The notes: a model not told the origin generated them from the letters alone. A stretch of DNA of 64,000 nucleotides from a virus (IMGVR_UViG_3300042449_000993:108992-172991), one strand, 5' to 3'; positions 7,850 to 15,359 are shown, counted from the stretch's first letter. Made by a program: numbers and translations.

Positions 7850-8424
7850 GAGTGATTGCTATGGGTGGTGAGCCAGCAACTGGCAAAACCACTTTGATGT
7901 TTAAATTGATTTCCATGGCTGATGATTGGGTTACTTCGAAGCCAGAGAAACTTCTTGATGCAATGTATTCCAAGAAACTGAATCTTTATATTCTTGGCAA
8001 GTATGTGAATGATGGTAATGTGTTCCAGGGCACTGATCGTTTGTCAATGGCAGTTCAACCAGATGCTACTGCGTTCTTTAGTAATCTTGCATATGAATCA
8101 AATGCAGATGGTCATAGTGTAAATGTGATCTTCGAAGGTGATCGTTTGTTCAATGGCAAAATGCTTGATCGCCTTTCTGAACTATTCCCAAATGATTTCA
8201 AGATTCTAATCCTTACAGTCAAGGATAGCACTCTTGATCAACGTCACATTGATCGCAAAGATGATCAAGATGACAAATTCAAAAATTCTCGTAAGACTAA
8301 AATCTCGAATATCATGGGGTCGCTGACACTCATGGACTATATAGAGACAATGGTCAACGAAAATCTCGATGATCAGTCTAAGATTATTGATCATATTAGA
8401 AAATTTTACAACTGGAGTGAATAA
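7843..8424 (+). CDS. P-loop kinase, candidate 5-hydroxymethyluracil DNA kinase
   Basis: A 193-residue P-loop NTPase with Walker A GEPATGKT at residues 9-16. The segment LGKYVNDGNVFQGTDRLSM around 45-67 and the Walker-B-like NVIFEGDRLF near 95-105 resemble the nucleotide/DNA-base kinases of phage hypermodification systems more than dNMP kinases. A lid-like Arg/Lys-rich stretch (DQRHIDRKDDQDDKFKNSR) follows. It lies directly behind the transferase-like gene with a 7-nt overlap. The predicted role is phosphorylation of the hydroxymethyl base made by the dioxygenase, giving a leaving group. A kinase for another small molecule cannot be excluded. Confidence 0.65.
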   Translation: MVRVIAMGGEPATGKTTLMFKLISMADDWVTSKPEKLLDAMYSKKLNLYILGKYVNDGNVFQGTDRLSMAVQPDATAFFSNLAYESNADGHSVNVIFEGDRLFNGKMLDRLSELFPNDFKILILTVKDSTLDQRHIDRKDDQDDKFKNSRKTKISNIMGSLTLMDYIETMVNENLDDQSKIIDHIRKFYNWSE

Positions 8425-8426
8425 TT

Positions 8427-9266
8427 ATGCAGTTAGAAGTTAAGGTTGAGGATTTGCGCAAAAACAAACTCTTTGTCGCAACTCCGATGTACGGTGGTAT
8501 GGCGCATGGTATGTATTTGAAGTCTTGTTTAGACTTGCAAGCATTGTGCGCTCAATATGGCATTGAAGTTCGTTTCTCTTTCATCTTCAATGAATCTCTT
8601 ATCACTCGCGCTCGCAATTATCTTGTAGATGAATTCCTTCGTGCAGAAGGTTACACTCATCTCTTATTCATCGACGCTGATATTCATTTTGATCCGCGTG
8701 ATGTTGTTGCATTGCTTGCTCTTGATAAGGATGTTATTGGTGGTCCATATCCAAAGAAATCCATTAAGTGGGGTGCTGTGAAGGAAGCTGTGAAGCGTCA
8801 TCCTGACATTGAGCCTCTTGAAATGGAAAAGGTTGCTGGTGATTTCGTATTCAATCCAGCACCAGGCACTGAAAAATTCTCTGTTGCTGAACCAATTGAA
8901 GTTCTTGAAATTGGTACTGGCTTCATGCTCGTCAAACGTGAAGTCTTTGATAAATTTAAAGAAGCCTATCCTGAGTTTAGTTATCGTCCAGACCATGTTG
9001 GTCAAGCCAACTTCGATGGTAAGCGATACATTCACGCCTATTTCGATACCGTCATTGATCGCAAGCGTGTGGTCATGATGGATGGTATTGAGAAGGAAGT
9101 TGGTGGATCAGATCGCTACTTGTCTGAAGATTATATGTTCTGCCAGTGGTGGCGTCATCTTGGTGGTAAAATTTGGCTCTGCCCATGGATGAAAACACAT
9201 CATATCGGCACTTATGCATTCACTGGTGATATGCCTGCAGTTGCCAATTGGGTCGGTTCTCTTTAA
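8427..9266 (+). CDS. Glycosyltransferase-like protein (GT-A fold)
   Basis: A 279-residue protein with a GT-A nucleotide-sugar fold: N-terminal strand LFVATPMYGG, then FNESLITRARNYLVDEF, the DxD-type LLFIDADIHF near residue 78-87, and later DRYLSEDYMFCQWW, an Anp1/GT2-like acceptor block. It sits 2 nt after the kinase gene and before the dNMP kinase, so sugar transfer to the modified base is possible. Similar proteins also occur in T4-like phages without any modification operon, so a virion or surface-glycan target is the main alternative. Confidence 0.7.
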   Translation: MQLEVKVEDLRKNKLFVATPMYGGMAHGMYLKSCLDLQALCAQYGIEVRFSFIFNESLITRARNYLVDEFLRAEGYTHLLFIDADIHFDPRDVVALLALDKDVIGGPYPKKSIKWGAVKEAVKRHPDIEPLEMEKVAGDFVFNPAPGTEKFSVAEPIEVLEIGTGFMLVKREVFDKFKEAYPEFSYRPDHVGQANFDGKRYIHAYFDTVIDRKRVVMMDGIEKEVGGSDRYLSEDYMFCQWWRHLGGKIWLCPWMKTHHIGTYAFTGDMPAVANWVGSL

Positions 9267-9281
9267 TAAAGAGATTTTGTT

Positions 9282-9950
9282 ATGATTGTAGGTTTAGTTG
9301 GCTTTATTGGAGCAGGTAAAGGCACAGTTGCAGATCTCTTGGTGGATCGTCATGATTTCGTCAAAGAGAGTTATGCGAATAGCGTCAAAGACGCCTGTGC
9401 CACGATCTTCGGTTGGAATCGTTCCATGCTTGAAGGTGACACTCCAGGATCTAGAGCATGGCGTGAGCAGCCAGATAAGTGGTGGTCAGAAAAATTCGGT
9501 TGTGAGTTTTCACCAAGATTGGCTCTCCAACTAATGGGCACAGAGGCAGGTCGTGATGTATTTCACCCTGACCTCTGGGTTCATACTGTGATGCGACGCT
9601 GCGAACAAGCACCATGGAATAACTATGTGATTGCTGATGTTCGTTTCCCAAATGAAATTGATGCAATCGTAAAATCAGGTGGCAAAGTTATTCGCGTTCG
9701 TCGTGGTGATGATCCTGAGTGGTATAGTCTTGCTCGTGAATGCAATCTTTATAACAAACAAGAAATAATGCGCAATGCATATCCAGAAATTCATTTCAGT
9801 GAATGGGCTTGGATTGGTTCGCATTATGATATTGTGATGGATAATAATTGTTCGTTGGATGAGTTGACTGTGAGAGTTGACAAGTTGGTTGATTCGTTAT
9901 ATAATAATCGTGTTGAAGCAAATGAGGTCGTTAATTATGAAACTTTCTGA
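9282..9950 (+). CDS. Deoxynucleoside monophosphate kinase (T4 gp1-like)
   Basis: Predicted to phosphorylate dNMPs to dNDPs for phage DNA synthesis. Walker A GFIGAGKGT lies at residues 7-15; WREQPDKWW, LQLMGTEAGRD and VIADVRFPNE further on are typical of the T4 gp1-like family. The length of 222 residues fits. It overlaps the clamp gene by 14 nt and thus links the modification genes with the replication genes. In phages with modified bases this enzyme often accepts unusual dNMPs, but here modification probably occurs after DNA synthesis (inference from the TET/JBP enzyme). Confidence 0.9.
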   Translation: MIVGLVGFIGAGKGTVADLLVDRHDFVKESYANSVKDACATIFGWNRSMLEGDTPGSRAWREQPDKWWSEKFGCEFSPRLALQLMGTEAGRDVFHPDLWVHTVMRRCEQAPWNNYVIADVRFPNEIDAIVKSGGKVIRVRRGDDPEWYSLARECNLYNKQEIMRNAYPEIHFSEWAWIGSHYDIVMDNNCSLDELTVRVDKLVDSLYNNRVEANEVVNYETF

Positions 9951-10611
9951 TGATACTGTGCAAGTCCTGAAAAACTTTTCAGGCATTAATCAAAGTTTGC
10001 AGTTCAAGTCTGGCAATACTTTGAAAACTATTTCTCCACTCAAGACAATCTTCGTTGAAGCAACTGTTGGTGAGAGTTTTCCAAAAGAGTTCGCTCTTTA
10101 TGATTTGAACAAACTTTTGGCAAAGGTATCTTTGTACAAGGATGCCGAGTTGTCGTTTGACGATGACAAACTCAATATTAGTGCAAACAAGAAGTCTGAT
10201 TACATCAAGTATTGCTCGCCGAAAGTTATTGTAACTCCACCTGAGAAGGCAATCACGTTTGGTGAGCCTGATTGTTCATTCAGTCTTTCGCAAGAAGATC
10301 TTGATTGGATGCGTAAGAGTGCTGGCATCTCTGGTTCGCCCAACTTCGTGTTTGAAAGCGATGGTTCCACAATTCACTTCATTGCTACAGACGTGAAGGA
10401 TGATTCTGCTGATCAGTCCAAGATTGAAATTGGTACTGCTGAGAATGGTAAGGAATTCAAAGTTGTGATGAAGGTCGAAAACTTCAAGTTACTTGAAGGT
10501 TCGTATGACGTTGCAATTGCCAAGAAAGGTCTTGCTCGATTTAAGCACAAAACTGTTGACATCACCTATTACATTGCGATTGAAGCCGCAAGTTCAACTT
10601 TCGGAGAATAA
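9937..10611 (+). CDS. 45: Sliding clamp, DNA polymerase accessory protein gp45
   Basis: Trimeric processivity clamp that holds gp43 on DNA and, in T4, also activates late transcription. The 224-residue length, the N-terminus MKLSDDTVQVLKNFSGINQS, the FALYDLNKLLAKVSLY block and the ending DITYYIAIEAAS fit T4 gp45 relatives. The ATG at 9937 lies inside the end of the dNMP kinase gene; an upstream in-frame start at 9877 is less likely because it would lengthen the overlap. It is the first member of the gp45-gp44-gp62-RegA replication group. Confidence 0.92.
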   Translation: MKLSDDTVQVLKNFSGINQSLQFKSGNTLKTISPLKTIFVEATVGESFPKEFALYDLNKLLAKVSLYKDAELSFDDDKLNISANKKSDYIKYCSPKVIVTPPEKAITFGEPDCSFSLSQEDLDWMRKSAGISGSPNFVFESDGSTIHFIATDVKDDSADQSKIEIGTAENGKEFKVVMKVENFKLLEGSYDVAIAKKGLARFKHKTVDITYYIAIEAASSTFGE

Positions 10612-10850
10612 TGATGGCACTTGATAAAGTAAAGGTATTGGGATGCCTTCAAGAAATCTCCAACTCACTCACTCGTATTGAGGCTGAACGTGATCTGATT
10701 AAAGACATTCTTCAGAAGATGCAAGACGAATGTGAGATTCCAAAGAAGTTGGCTCGTAAACTGGCGCGTGTTTACCACAAACGTAATTATGAGGAAGAAG
10801 TCGCAGAGCAGAGCGATTTCCAAACCATTTACGAAAACGTGGCTAAATAA
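10611..10850 (+). CDS. DsbA-like double-stranded DNA-binding protein
   Basis: A 79-residue helical protein with a first coiled-coil-like helix (SNSLTRIEAERDLIKDILQKM) and a basic second half (IPKKLARKLARVYHKRNYEEE). Size, layout and position beside gp45 match the DsbA-like proteins of T4-type phages, which bind double-stranded DNA near late promoters. It starts in an ATGATG overlapping the stop of gp45, so the start may be 10611 or 10614. The last codons overlap a CTAAATAA motif. Confidence 0.6.
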   Translation: MMALDKVKVLGCLQEISNSLTRIEAERDLIKDILQKMQDECEIPKKLARKLARVYHKRNYEEEVAEQSDFQTIYENVAK

Positions 10851-10855
10851 AAATA

Positions 10856-10936
10856 TTGGGGTGCAATACTCTAAGTTGACGGCACTATCCGCCAGACTGC
10901 TCGCCGTGGGAGTTCACCTTCCCCACCCCATCTTCT
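10856..10936 (+). ncRNA. Possible structured intergenic RNA upstream of a small-peptide gene
   Basis: The 101 nt between 10850 and 10952 hold several complementary segments: TGGGGTG (10857-10863) with CACCCCA (10924-10930), ACGGC (10879-10883) with GCCGT (10903-10907), and GTGGG (10906-10910) with CCCAC (10922-10926). Some of these compete. The element is GC-richer than its surroundings and stands before a 55-residue peptide gene, as structured leaders or riboswitches do. No T-tract follows, so it is not a plain terminator. Class unknown. Confidence 0.35.
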
Positions 10937-10951
10937 CTTCGGAGTTATATT

Positions 10952-11119
10952 ATGCATAAAGATGATCTAAAAGTATTGATTATTATTCTTTTATTCGCCG
11001 CATTCGCTCTCGTCAACACATTTTTTCTTTGGGTTCCTGCATCAGCACCACCTGTAATGTTGGTGTTGTTCGTTGGATTGTATTCGATATGGGAGCATAA
11101 GTATGGCAACAAGGCGTAA
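10952..11119 (+). CDS. Small membrane protein
   Basis: A 55-residue protein: charged start MHKDDLK, then two hydrophobic stretches (VLIIILLFAAFALVNTFFLW and APPVMLVLFVGLYSIW) split by a Pro/Ser/Ala turn, ending in EHKYGNKA. This predicts a two-helix hairpin in the inner membrane. The ATG follows GGAG at a good distance, directly after the structured leader, and the end overlaps the next gene by 17 nt. No family recognised. Confidence 0.65.
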   Translation: MHKDDLKVLIIILLFAAFALVNTFFLWVPASAPPVMLVLFVGLYSIWEHKYGNKA

Positions 11120-11423
11120 TTTTTTCAAGTATCTTGGTCTTGCTGGTGGTGTTGCTGGCGGTGGTATTGTAGCCGCCGCCGCTGTTCTTCCTGATGCTGA
11201 TAAGTGTAAGGCAATAGAAGAAATTAAAGCCGCTGGTTACAATGGCAAGTTAAACATTGGCACTGAGTATGGTGAACTTGCATCACCAGACGGCACTATC
11301 AGTTGTGGTCCCAAATTTGTTCCAGGAACACAAAAGCATGTAACCGCAAGTATGACCGTCGGTCCTGATGGCGAGATGTACTTGATGACAAACGGAAAAT
11401 GGCGTAGAATAGTGACTGAATAA
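11103..11423 (+). CDS. Small protein with twin-arginine (Tat) signal-like N-terminus
   Basis: A 106-residue protein starting MATRRNFFKYLGLAGGVAGG: the TRRNFFK motif fits the Tat consensus (S/T-R-R-x-F-L-K) and is followed by a Gly/Ala-rich hydrophobic stretch to about residue 30. The rest looks like a small soluble domain (IGTEYGELASPDGTISCG, ending MYLMTNGKWRRIVTE). The ATG at 11103 was chosen because it puts the twin arginine at residues 4-5; a TTG at 11073 would add ten unlikely residues. It lies behind the small membrane protein, so both may act at the host envelope. Function unknown. Confidence 0.7.
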   Translation: MATRRNFFKYLGLAGGVAGGGIVAAAAVLPDADKCKAIEEIKAAGYNGKLNIGTEYGELASPDGTISCGPKFVPGTQKHVTASMTVGPDGEMYLMTNGKWRRIVTE

Positions 11424-11441
11424 ACAATCAGGAGTTACATT

Positions 11442-12380
11442 ATGAATGAAGCGTTGTGGGTTGAAAAATACCGTCCTCATACTATTGCCGATTGTATTCT
11501 TCCTGATGAATACAAGGCAACTTTCCAATCTTATGTTGATCGCAAAGAGATTCCCCATCTCTTGCTTTGCGGTGGTCCAGGCACAGGCAAGACCACAGTC
11601 GCACGTGCATTGTGTGATGAAATTGGCTGTGATTATCTAATGATCAATGGCTCGGATGAATCAGGCATTGACACATTCAGAACAAAGATCAAAAACTATG
11701 CCAGTGCAATGTCAATGACTGGTGGCAAGAAAGTCATCATCATTGATGAAGCAGATTATCTAAATCCAAACTCAACTCAGCCAGCCATGCGTGCGGCAAT
11801 GGAAGAGTTTGCGCATAACTGTACGTTCATCATGACTTGTAATTTCAAGAATCGTATCATTGAACCATTGCATAGTCGTTGCGCTGTTATTGAATTTAAA
11901 CTGCGCAAAGAGGATAAGCCAAAGATGGCTGCTTCGTTTATGAAGCGTGCTGCTGAGATTTTGGCGAATGAAAAAGTTCCTTATGATAAGGCAGTTCTTG
12001 TTGAAGTTGTCAAGAAGCACTTCCCAGATTATCGTCGCATTCTGAATGAACTTCAGAGATATTCTGTTAGCGGTAGAATTGACACTGGTATTCTCACGAG
12101 CATTGCTGATGTTTCTTTAAATGATCTTGTGACGTCACTCAAAGATCAAAACTTCAGCGCAATGCGTAAGTGGGTTGCTGACTTTGGTGGTGATGATCCT
12201 GCAAAGATCTATCGTAAAATCTATGACAGTCTGTATGACATTATGGACAAGTCTACGATTCCAAATGCTGTGCTAATCCTCGCCAAGTATCAATATCAAG
12301 CAGCGTTTGTCGCCGATCAGGAACTGAACCTCACCGCATGTCTAACCGAGATGATGGTGGAGTGTAAGTTCAATGGCTGA
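11442..12380 (+). CDS. 44: Clamp loader large subunit gp44
   Basis: AAA+ ATPase that, with gp62, opens and loads the gp45 clamp. The N-terminus WVEKYRPHTIADC is typical of RFC/gp44; Walker A GGPGTGKTT lies at 44-52, the DEAD Walker B at 102-105, and the SRC motif (LHSRCAVIEF) near 145. The length of 312 residues matches T4 gp44 (319). It overlaps gp62 by 8 nt, as is common for translational coupling of this 4:1 complex. Confidence 0.95.
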   Translation: MNEALWVEKYRPHTIADCILPDEYKATFQSYVDRKEIPHLLLCGGPGTGKTTVARALCDEIGCDYLMINGSDESGIDTFRTKIKNYASAMSMTGGKKVIIIDEADYLNPNSTQPAMRAAMEEFAHNCTFIMTCNFKNRIIEPLHSRCAVIEFKLRKEDKPKMAASFMKRAAEILANEKVPYDKAVLVEVVKKHFPDYRRILNELQRYSVSGRIDTGILTSIADVSLNDLVTSLKDQNFSAMRKWVADFGGDDPAKIYRKIYDSLYDIMDKSTIPNAVLILAKYQYQAAFVADQELNLTACLTEMMVECKFNG

Positions 12381-12750
12381 TCTATTTAAAGAAATCATTC
12401 CGTCTATTCTACAGACGAAAGAATATGCGCTCCTGACAGAACAGGATGAAAAGACATATTCATCGTTTATGGTGAATCGTGCACTCTCATTTCATCGCGA
12501 TACCGTTTTATTCGCAAATGAGATGAATAAGTACCCGAATCTCGATAATAAACTCAAATATGACTTTCTCCTAAATATAATACGAGCCCAAAAGCGTCCA
12601 TACTCAAAGTGGCACAAGAAGGCTAAAAGCAGTGATTTGGAAGCGGTCAAAGAATATTATGGTTACTCCGATGCAAAGGCAGAGGAAGCATTAAAAATTC
12701 TAGACGACGCTCAAATCGAATTGATAAAAGAACAATTATATAAGGGTTAG
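12373..12750 (+). CDS. 62: Clamp loader small subunit gp62
   Basis: The 125-residue non-ATPase partner of gp44. Assignment rests on position between gp44 and RegA, on size, and on the family-like blocks FMVNRALSFHRDTVLFANEMN and LNIIRAQKRPYSKWHKK, which are typical of gp62 in marine T4-like phages. It is shorter than T4 gp62 (187), as in relatives. It starts inside the end of gp44. Confidence 0.88.
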   Translation: MADLFKEIIPSILQTKEYALLTEQDEKTYSSFMVNRALSFHRDTVLFANEMNKYPNLDNKLKYDFLLNIIRAQKRPYSKWHKKAKSSDLEAVKEYYGYSDAKAEEALKILDDAQIELIKEQLYKG

Positions 12751-12753
12751 AAC

Positions 12754-13155
12754 ATGAGCGTTGATAAACTAGTTGAAGTCACTCTTGGGCAGCAGGATGA
12801 TTTTCTAAAAGTTCGCGAGACACTCACTCGCATTGGTGTAGCAGCAAAAAACGATAACATCCTATACCAATCCTGCCACATTCTTCATAAACAAGGAAAG
12901 TATTATATCGTTCATTTCAAGGAACTCTTTGAATTGGACGGTAAGCCATCAAACATGTCAGATAATGACATTCAGCGACGCAACACGATTGCGAATCTAA
13001 TGGCTGAGTGGGGACTAGTCAAACTCGTAGATCCAGATAAGACAAAGGATAATGTCGCACCATTAAGTCAGATTAAAATTCTTCCATTCAAAGAGAAGAA
13101 CGATTGGCAATTGGTTTCCAAGTATACAATCGGGAAGAAAAAGAAGGAAGGATAA
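12754..13155 (+). CDS. regA: RegA translational repressor
   Basis: RNA-binding protein that represses translation of phage early mRNAs by covering start regions. The 133 residues, the block ILYQSCHILHKQGKYYIVHFKE and the ending segment KILPFKEKNDWQLVSKYTIG match RegA (T4: 122 residues). It sits 3 nt after gp62, the T4 order. In T4 gp43 follows directly; here gp43 comes only 12 kb later. Confidence 0.92.
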   Translation: MSVDKLVEVTLGQQDDFLKVRETLTRIGVAAKNDNILYQSCHILHKQGKYYIVHFKELFELDGKPSNMSDNDIQRRNTIANLMAEWGLVKLVDPDKTKDNVAPLSQIKILPFKEKNDWQLVSKYTIGKKKKEG

Positions 13156-13158
13156 TTT

Positions 13159-13788
13159 ATGCTTGTGATGAATGTGTATAAACTTCGTGATGATATTGAA
13201 CTTCCAACATACGGCACTTCTTTAGCAAACTGTTTTGATTTGTCATTCCAACCAACATCAAATGTTGTAAATGGATATGATTCATTTAACGCACCTGTTG
13301 AAAGAGAAGTAAATGGATTTGGTGAAGTTTCTATCTATCCTGGTGATCGTTTATTGATCCCAACTGGATTAATTTTCAAAATCGAACGTTATGTTACGAT
13401 TGAAACATTTGCAGACATTGCACGACATGATGCTGAACTTCCGCTTCAGAACTATAGCATTCGTCTTCATCCTCGCTCAGGACTTTCGCTTAAGAAAGGA
13501 TTGATCCTAGCAAACAGCGAAGGCATCGTTGATGTTGATTATCAAGAAGAAGTGTTTGTGCTTTTGACAAACGTTTCCAAGATGCATCAGACAATTCGTC
13601 GCGGCGATCGTATTGCTCAGGCTGAAGTTGTATCAAACAATCCATTCGCATTTAAAGTTATCGCATTAAGACCAGAGAAGCATTCTGAAAGATCTGGTGG
13701 ATTTGGTTCAACTGGGATTTCGTTGAATACAGAAACTCCGCCAATGGAAGAATGGCACGTCGACGGACCAACAGAGTTTCCTAAATAG
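13159..13788 (+). CDS. dut: dUTPase (dUTP diphosphatase)
   Basis: Hydrolyses dUTP to dUMP and pyrophosphate. The trimeric dUTPase motifs are present in order: early strand with TYGTSLANCFDLSF, motif 2 HPRSGLSLKKG, motif 3 ANSEGIVDVDY, motif 4 RRGDRIAQAEVV, and a glycine-rich C-terminal motif 5 ERSGGFGSTG. At 209 residues it is longer than the usual ~150 because of extra segments between the first strands. The start may be the ATG at 13159 or the one nine bases later. It may keep uracil out of DNA and supply dUMP. Confidence 0.92.
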   Translation: MLVMNVYKLRDDIELPTYGTSLANCFDLSFQPTSNVVNGYDSFNAPVEREVNGFGEVSIYPGDRLLIPTGLIFKIERYVTIETFADIARHDAELPLQNYSIRLHPRSGLSLKKGLILANSEGIVDVDYQEEVFVLLTNVSKMHQTIRRGDRIAQAEVVSNNPFAFKVIALRPEKHSERSGGFGSTGISLNTETPPMEEWHVDGPTEFPK

Positions 13789-13792
13789 AATT

Positions 13793-13817
13793 GGAATGCC
13801 CATTTGGGGTTCCGTTT
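13793..13817 (+). terminator. Weak possible terminator
   Basis: GGAA (13793-13796) with TTCC (13810-13813) and an inner CCC/GGG pair form an imperfect hairpin, followed by GTTTCT. It lies between the dUTPase and Hsp20 genes. The stem is short and interrupted, so confidence is low. Confidence 0.3.
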
Positions 13818-13852
13818 CTAAAATGTCACTTGCTTATTAAAGGAGTACACAA

Positions 13853-14293
13853 ATGACAAATATCACTACACTTTCGTCAACCTACGGACTCGATCGTCTT
13901 CTACCAACCGCTCTTGGGTTTGAGAATTCGTTCGCAGCTCTCGATAATGCTGCTCATCTATTTACAGCATCTCAAACTGCATTTCCTCCAGTGAACATCG
14001 TCAAGAAAGACGAATACAACTTTATCATTGAACTTGCAGTTGCTGGATACAAACAAGATGAGATTGAAATCACTGCCGAGAGAAACTCTCTCAAAGTCAC
14101 AGGCAAAAAGTCAGAAGAAGAAGATCGCAATTATCTTGTAAAGGGTATTGCTGGTCGTAAATTCTCACGCCAATTTGTTTTGTCTGACACAGTAGTGGTT
14201 CGTGATGCAAACCTTGCTGATGGTATTCTTTCTATTGAACTAGAAAATGTCATTCCTGAAGAACAGAAGCCTCGTAAGATTGAAATCAAATAA
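13853..14293 (+). CDS. Small heat shock protein Hsp20/IbpA-like
   Basis: An ATP-independent chaperone of 146 residues with an alpha-crystallin domain from about residue 40 to 140: FPPVNIVKKDEYNFIIELAVAGYKQDEIEI, then NSLKVTGKK, and FSRQFVLSDTVVVRDANLADGILSIEL with the conserved A-x-x-x-G-x-L/I-x-I/L motif. The C-terminal I-x-I-type anchor may be the final IEIK. Hsp20 genes are frequent in T4-like marine phages and are thought to assist assembly or keep host proteins soluble. The ATG follows AGGAG. Confidence 0.93.
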   Translation: MTNITTLSSTYGLDRLLPTALGFENSFAALDNAAHLFTASQTAFPPVNIVKKDEYNFIIELAVAGYKQDEIEITAERNSLKVTGKKSEEEDRNYLVKGIAGRKFSRQFVLSDTVVVRDANLADGILSIELENVIPEEQKPRKIEIK

Positions 14294-14403
14294 TGCAATC
14301 ACTAGAAATCTTTATCTTACTTTTAATTGGTGCTTTTAGCATCGCATATTTCTTTAGAGATAAATCTAAAAATAGGGAAAAAGAAGATAACTGGTTTCTA
14401 TAA
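14293..14403 (+). CDS. Very small membrane protein
   Basis: A 36-residue peptide, start codon overlapping the Hsp20 stop (TAATG). One hydrophobic helix (LEIFILLLIGAFSIAYFF) is followed by a charged tail RDKSKNREKEDNWFL, so it should be a single-pass inner membrane peptide. No family recognised. The overlap and clear topology make translation likely. Confidence 0.5.
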   Translation: MQSLEIFILLLIGAFSIAYFFRDKSKNREKEDNWFL

Positions 14404-14418
14404 CTGAGAAAACATATT

Positions 14419-14898
14419 ATGCATAATGATGAATTAACGTGGGATGAATTGTTTATCTTACAGGCTACTCTGATCTCTCAGAAAAGCAAGGACCCGTCGA
14501 CAAAGGTGGGGTGTATTATTGTCAATGATGATAATGTCATCTTGTCGACGGGTTTTAATGGATTCCCTCGAGGAATCGAAGAAGATTGGAAAGATCGATG
14601 GAAGAGTCCAGAAAAGTATCACTGGGTTGAGCATGCTGAACGCAATGCAATCTTCAACGCCGCACGTGTTGGTGTTTCACTCAACAATTCTCGTGCATAT
14701 CTAAACTGGGAACCAAAGCCATGCGCTGATTGCACACGCGCATTGATCCAAGCAGGAATCAAGGAAGTCATCGGACCAAACCGACCATTCTCTGGTAAGG
14801 GTGCAGGAAAGCATTACTCGATCGAGCACGCAGAAGTCATGCTGCGCGAGGCTGGTGTTAAAATTAGAACATGGGATATGCCAAAAGAACTCATATGA
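14419..14898 (+). CDS. dCMP/deoxycytidylate deaminase
   Basis: Zinc enzyme converting dCMP to dUMP for thymidylate synthesis. The CDA-fold motifs are H72-A-E74 (with E74 as proton shuttle) and P-C102-A-D-C105 as zinc ligands, in a 159-residue protein with the N-terminal STKVGCIIV and FNGFPRG blocks typical of ComEB/T4 CD proteins. It starts 15 nt after the small membrane peptide and overlaps the next gene by 4 nt (ATGA). Together with dUTPase it increases dUMP supply. Confidence 0.93.
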   Translation: MHNDELTWDELFILQATLISQKSKDPSTKVGCIIVNDDNVILSTGFNGFPRGIEEDWKDRWKSPEKYHWVEHAERNAIFNAARVGVSLNNSRAYLNWEPKPCADCTRALIQAGIKEVIGPNRPFSGKGAGKHYSIEHAEVMLREAGVKIRTWDMPKELI

Positions 14899-15359
14899 GT
14901 ATACACGACCCTCATGAATTCATAAAATATAAATTGTCAGCTGACACTCATGTTCGCGATGGAAGAAATCTATACGAACATTTATGCAATGTTGAAAAAA
15001 TTCTCAAAATTTGTGGATGTGATGACAGCGTTTGTTTAGCTGGATTATTTCATAGTGTTTATGGCACATCAAAATGGCGTCATGAAAGTATTAGAGATAG
15101 AGAATTGGTTAGAAGTATCATTGGAGAAAGAGCAGAACATCTTGTTTGGATTTTCAGTAATGCAAAAAGACCATTTTGTTGGTTGTTTGGAGAAAATATT
15201 CCAATGACTGATGGATCATTTGCTCGCGTTGATCGTGATACATTGCATGACCTTCATATGATTGAGGGTGCGAATCTCCTCGAGCAACAGGGTGGGTTGG
15301 TTGAGATACTTTCATTCGCCTCTATGCAGAGCCCAGAGGAACTCCGAGGAGAGAGATAA
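14895..15359 (+). CDS. HD-like domain protein
   Basis: A 154-residue helical protein. The segments GRNLYEHLCNVEKILK and CLAGLFHSVYGTSKW have the spacing of HD-superfamily hydrolases (His-containing helix, then LxHxxYG), resembling a family of stand-alone HD-like proteins in phages and bacteria (DUF6817-like). The usual HD doublet is replaced by FHS, so metal-dependent phosphohydrolase activity is uncertain. It begins in the ATGA overlap with the deaminase, hinting at nucleotide metabolism. The last codons overlap an inverted repeat. Confidence 0.6.
   Translation: MSIHDPHEFIKYKLSADTHVRDGRNLYEHLCNVEKILKICGCDDSVCLAGLFHSVYGTSKWRHESIRDRELVRSIIGERAEHLVWIFSNAKRPFCWLFGENIPMTDGSFARVDRDTLHDLHMIEGANLLEQQGGLVEILSFASMQSPEELRGER

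Noticed and set aside
10851-10951. tRNA gene in the gap before the small membrane protein
   Set aside because: No acceptor stem ending next to a TTC arm and no anticodon arm can be placed; the pairs found do not fit a cloverleaf. No convincing tRNA was found anywhere in the window.
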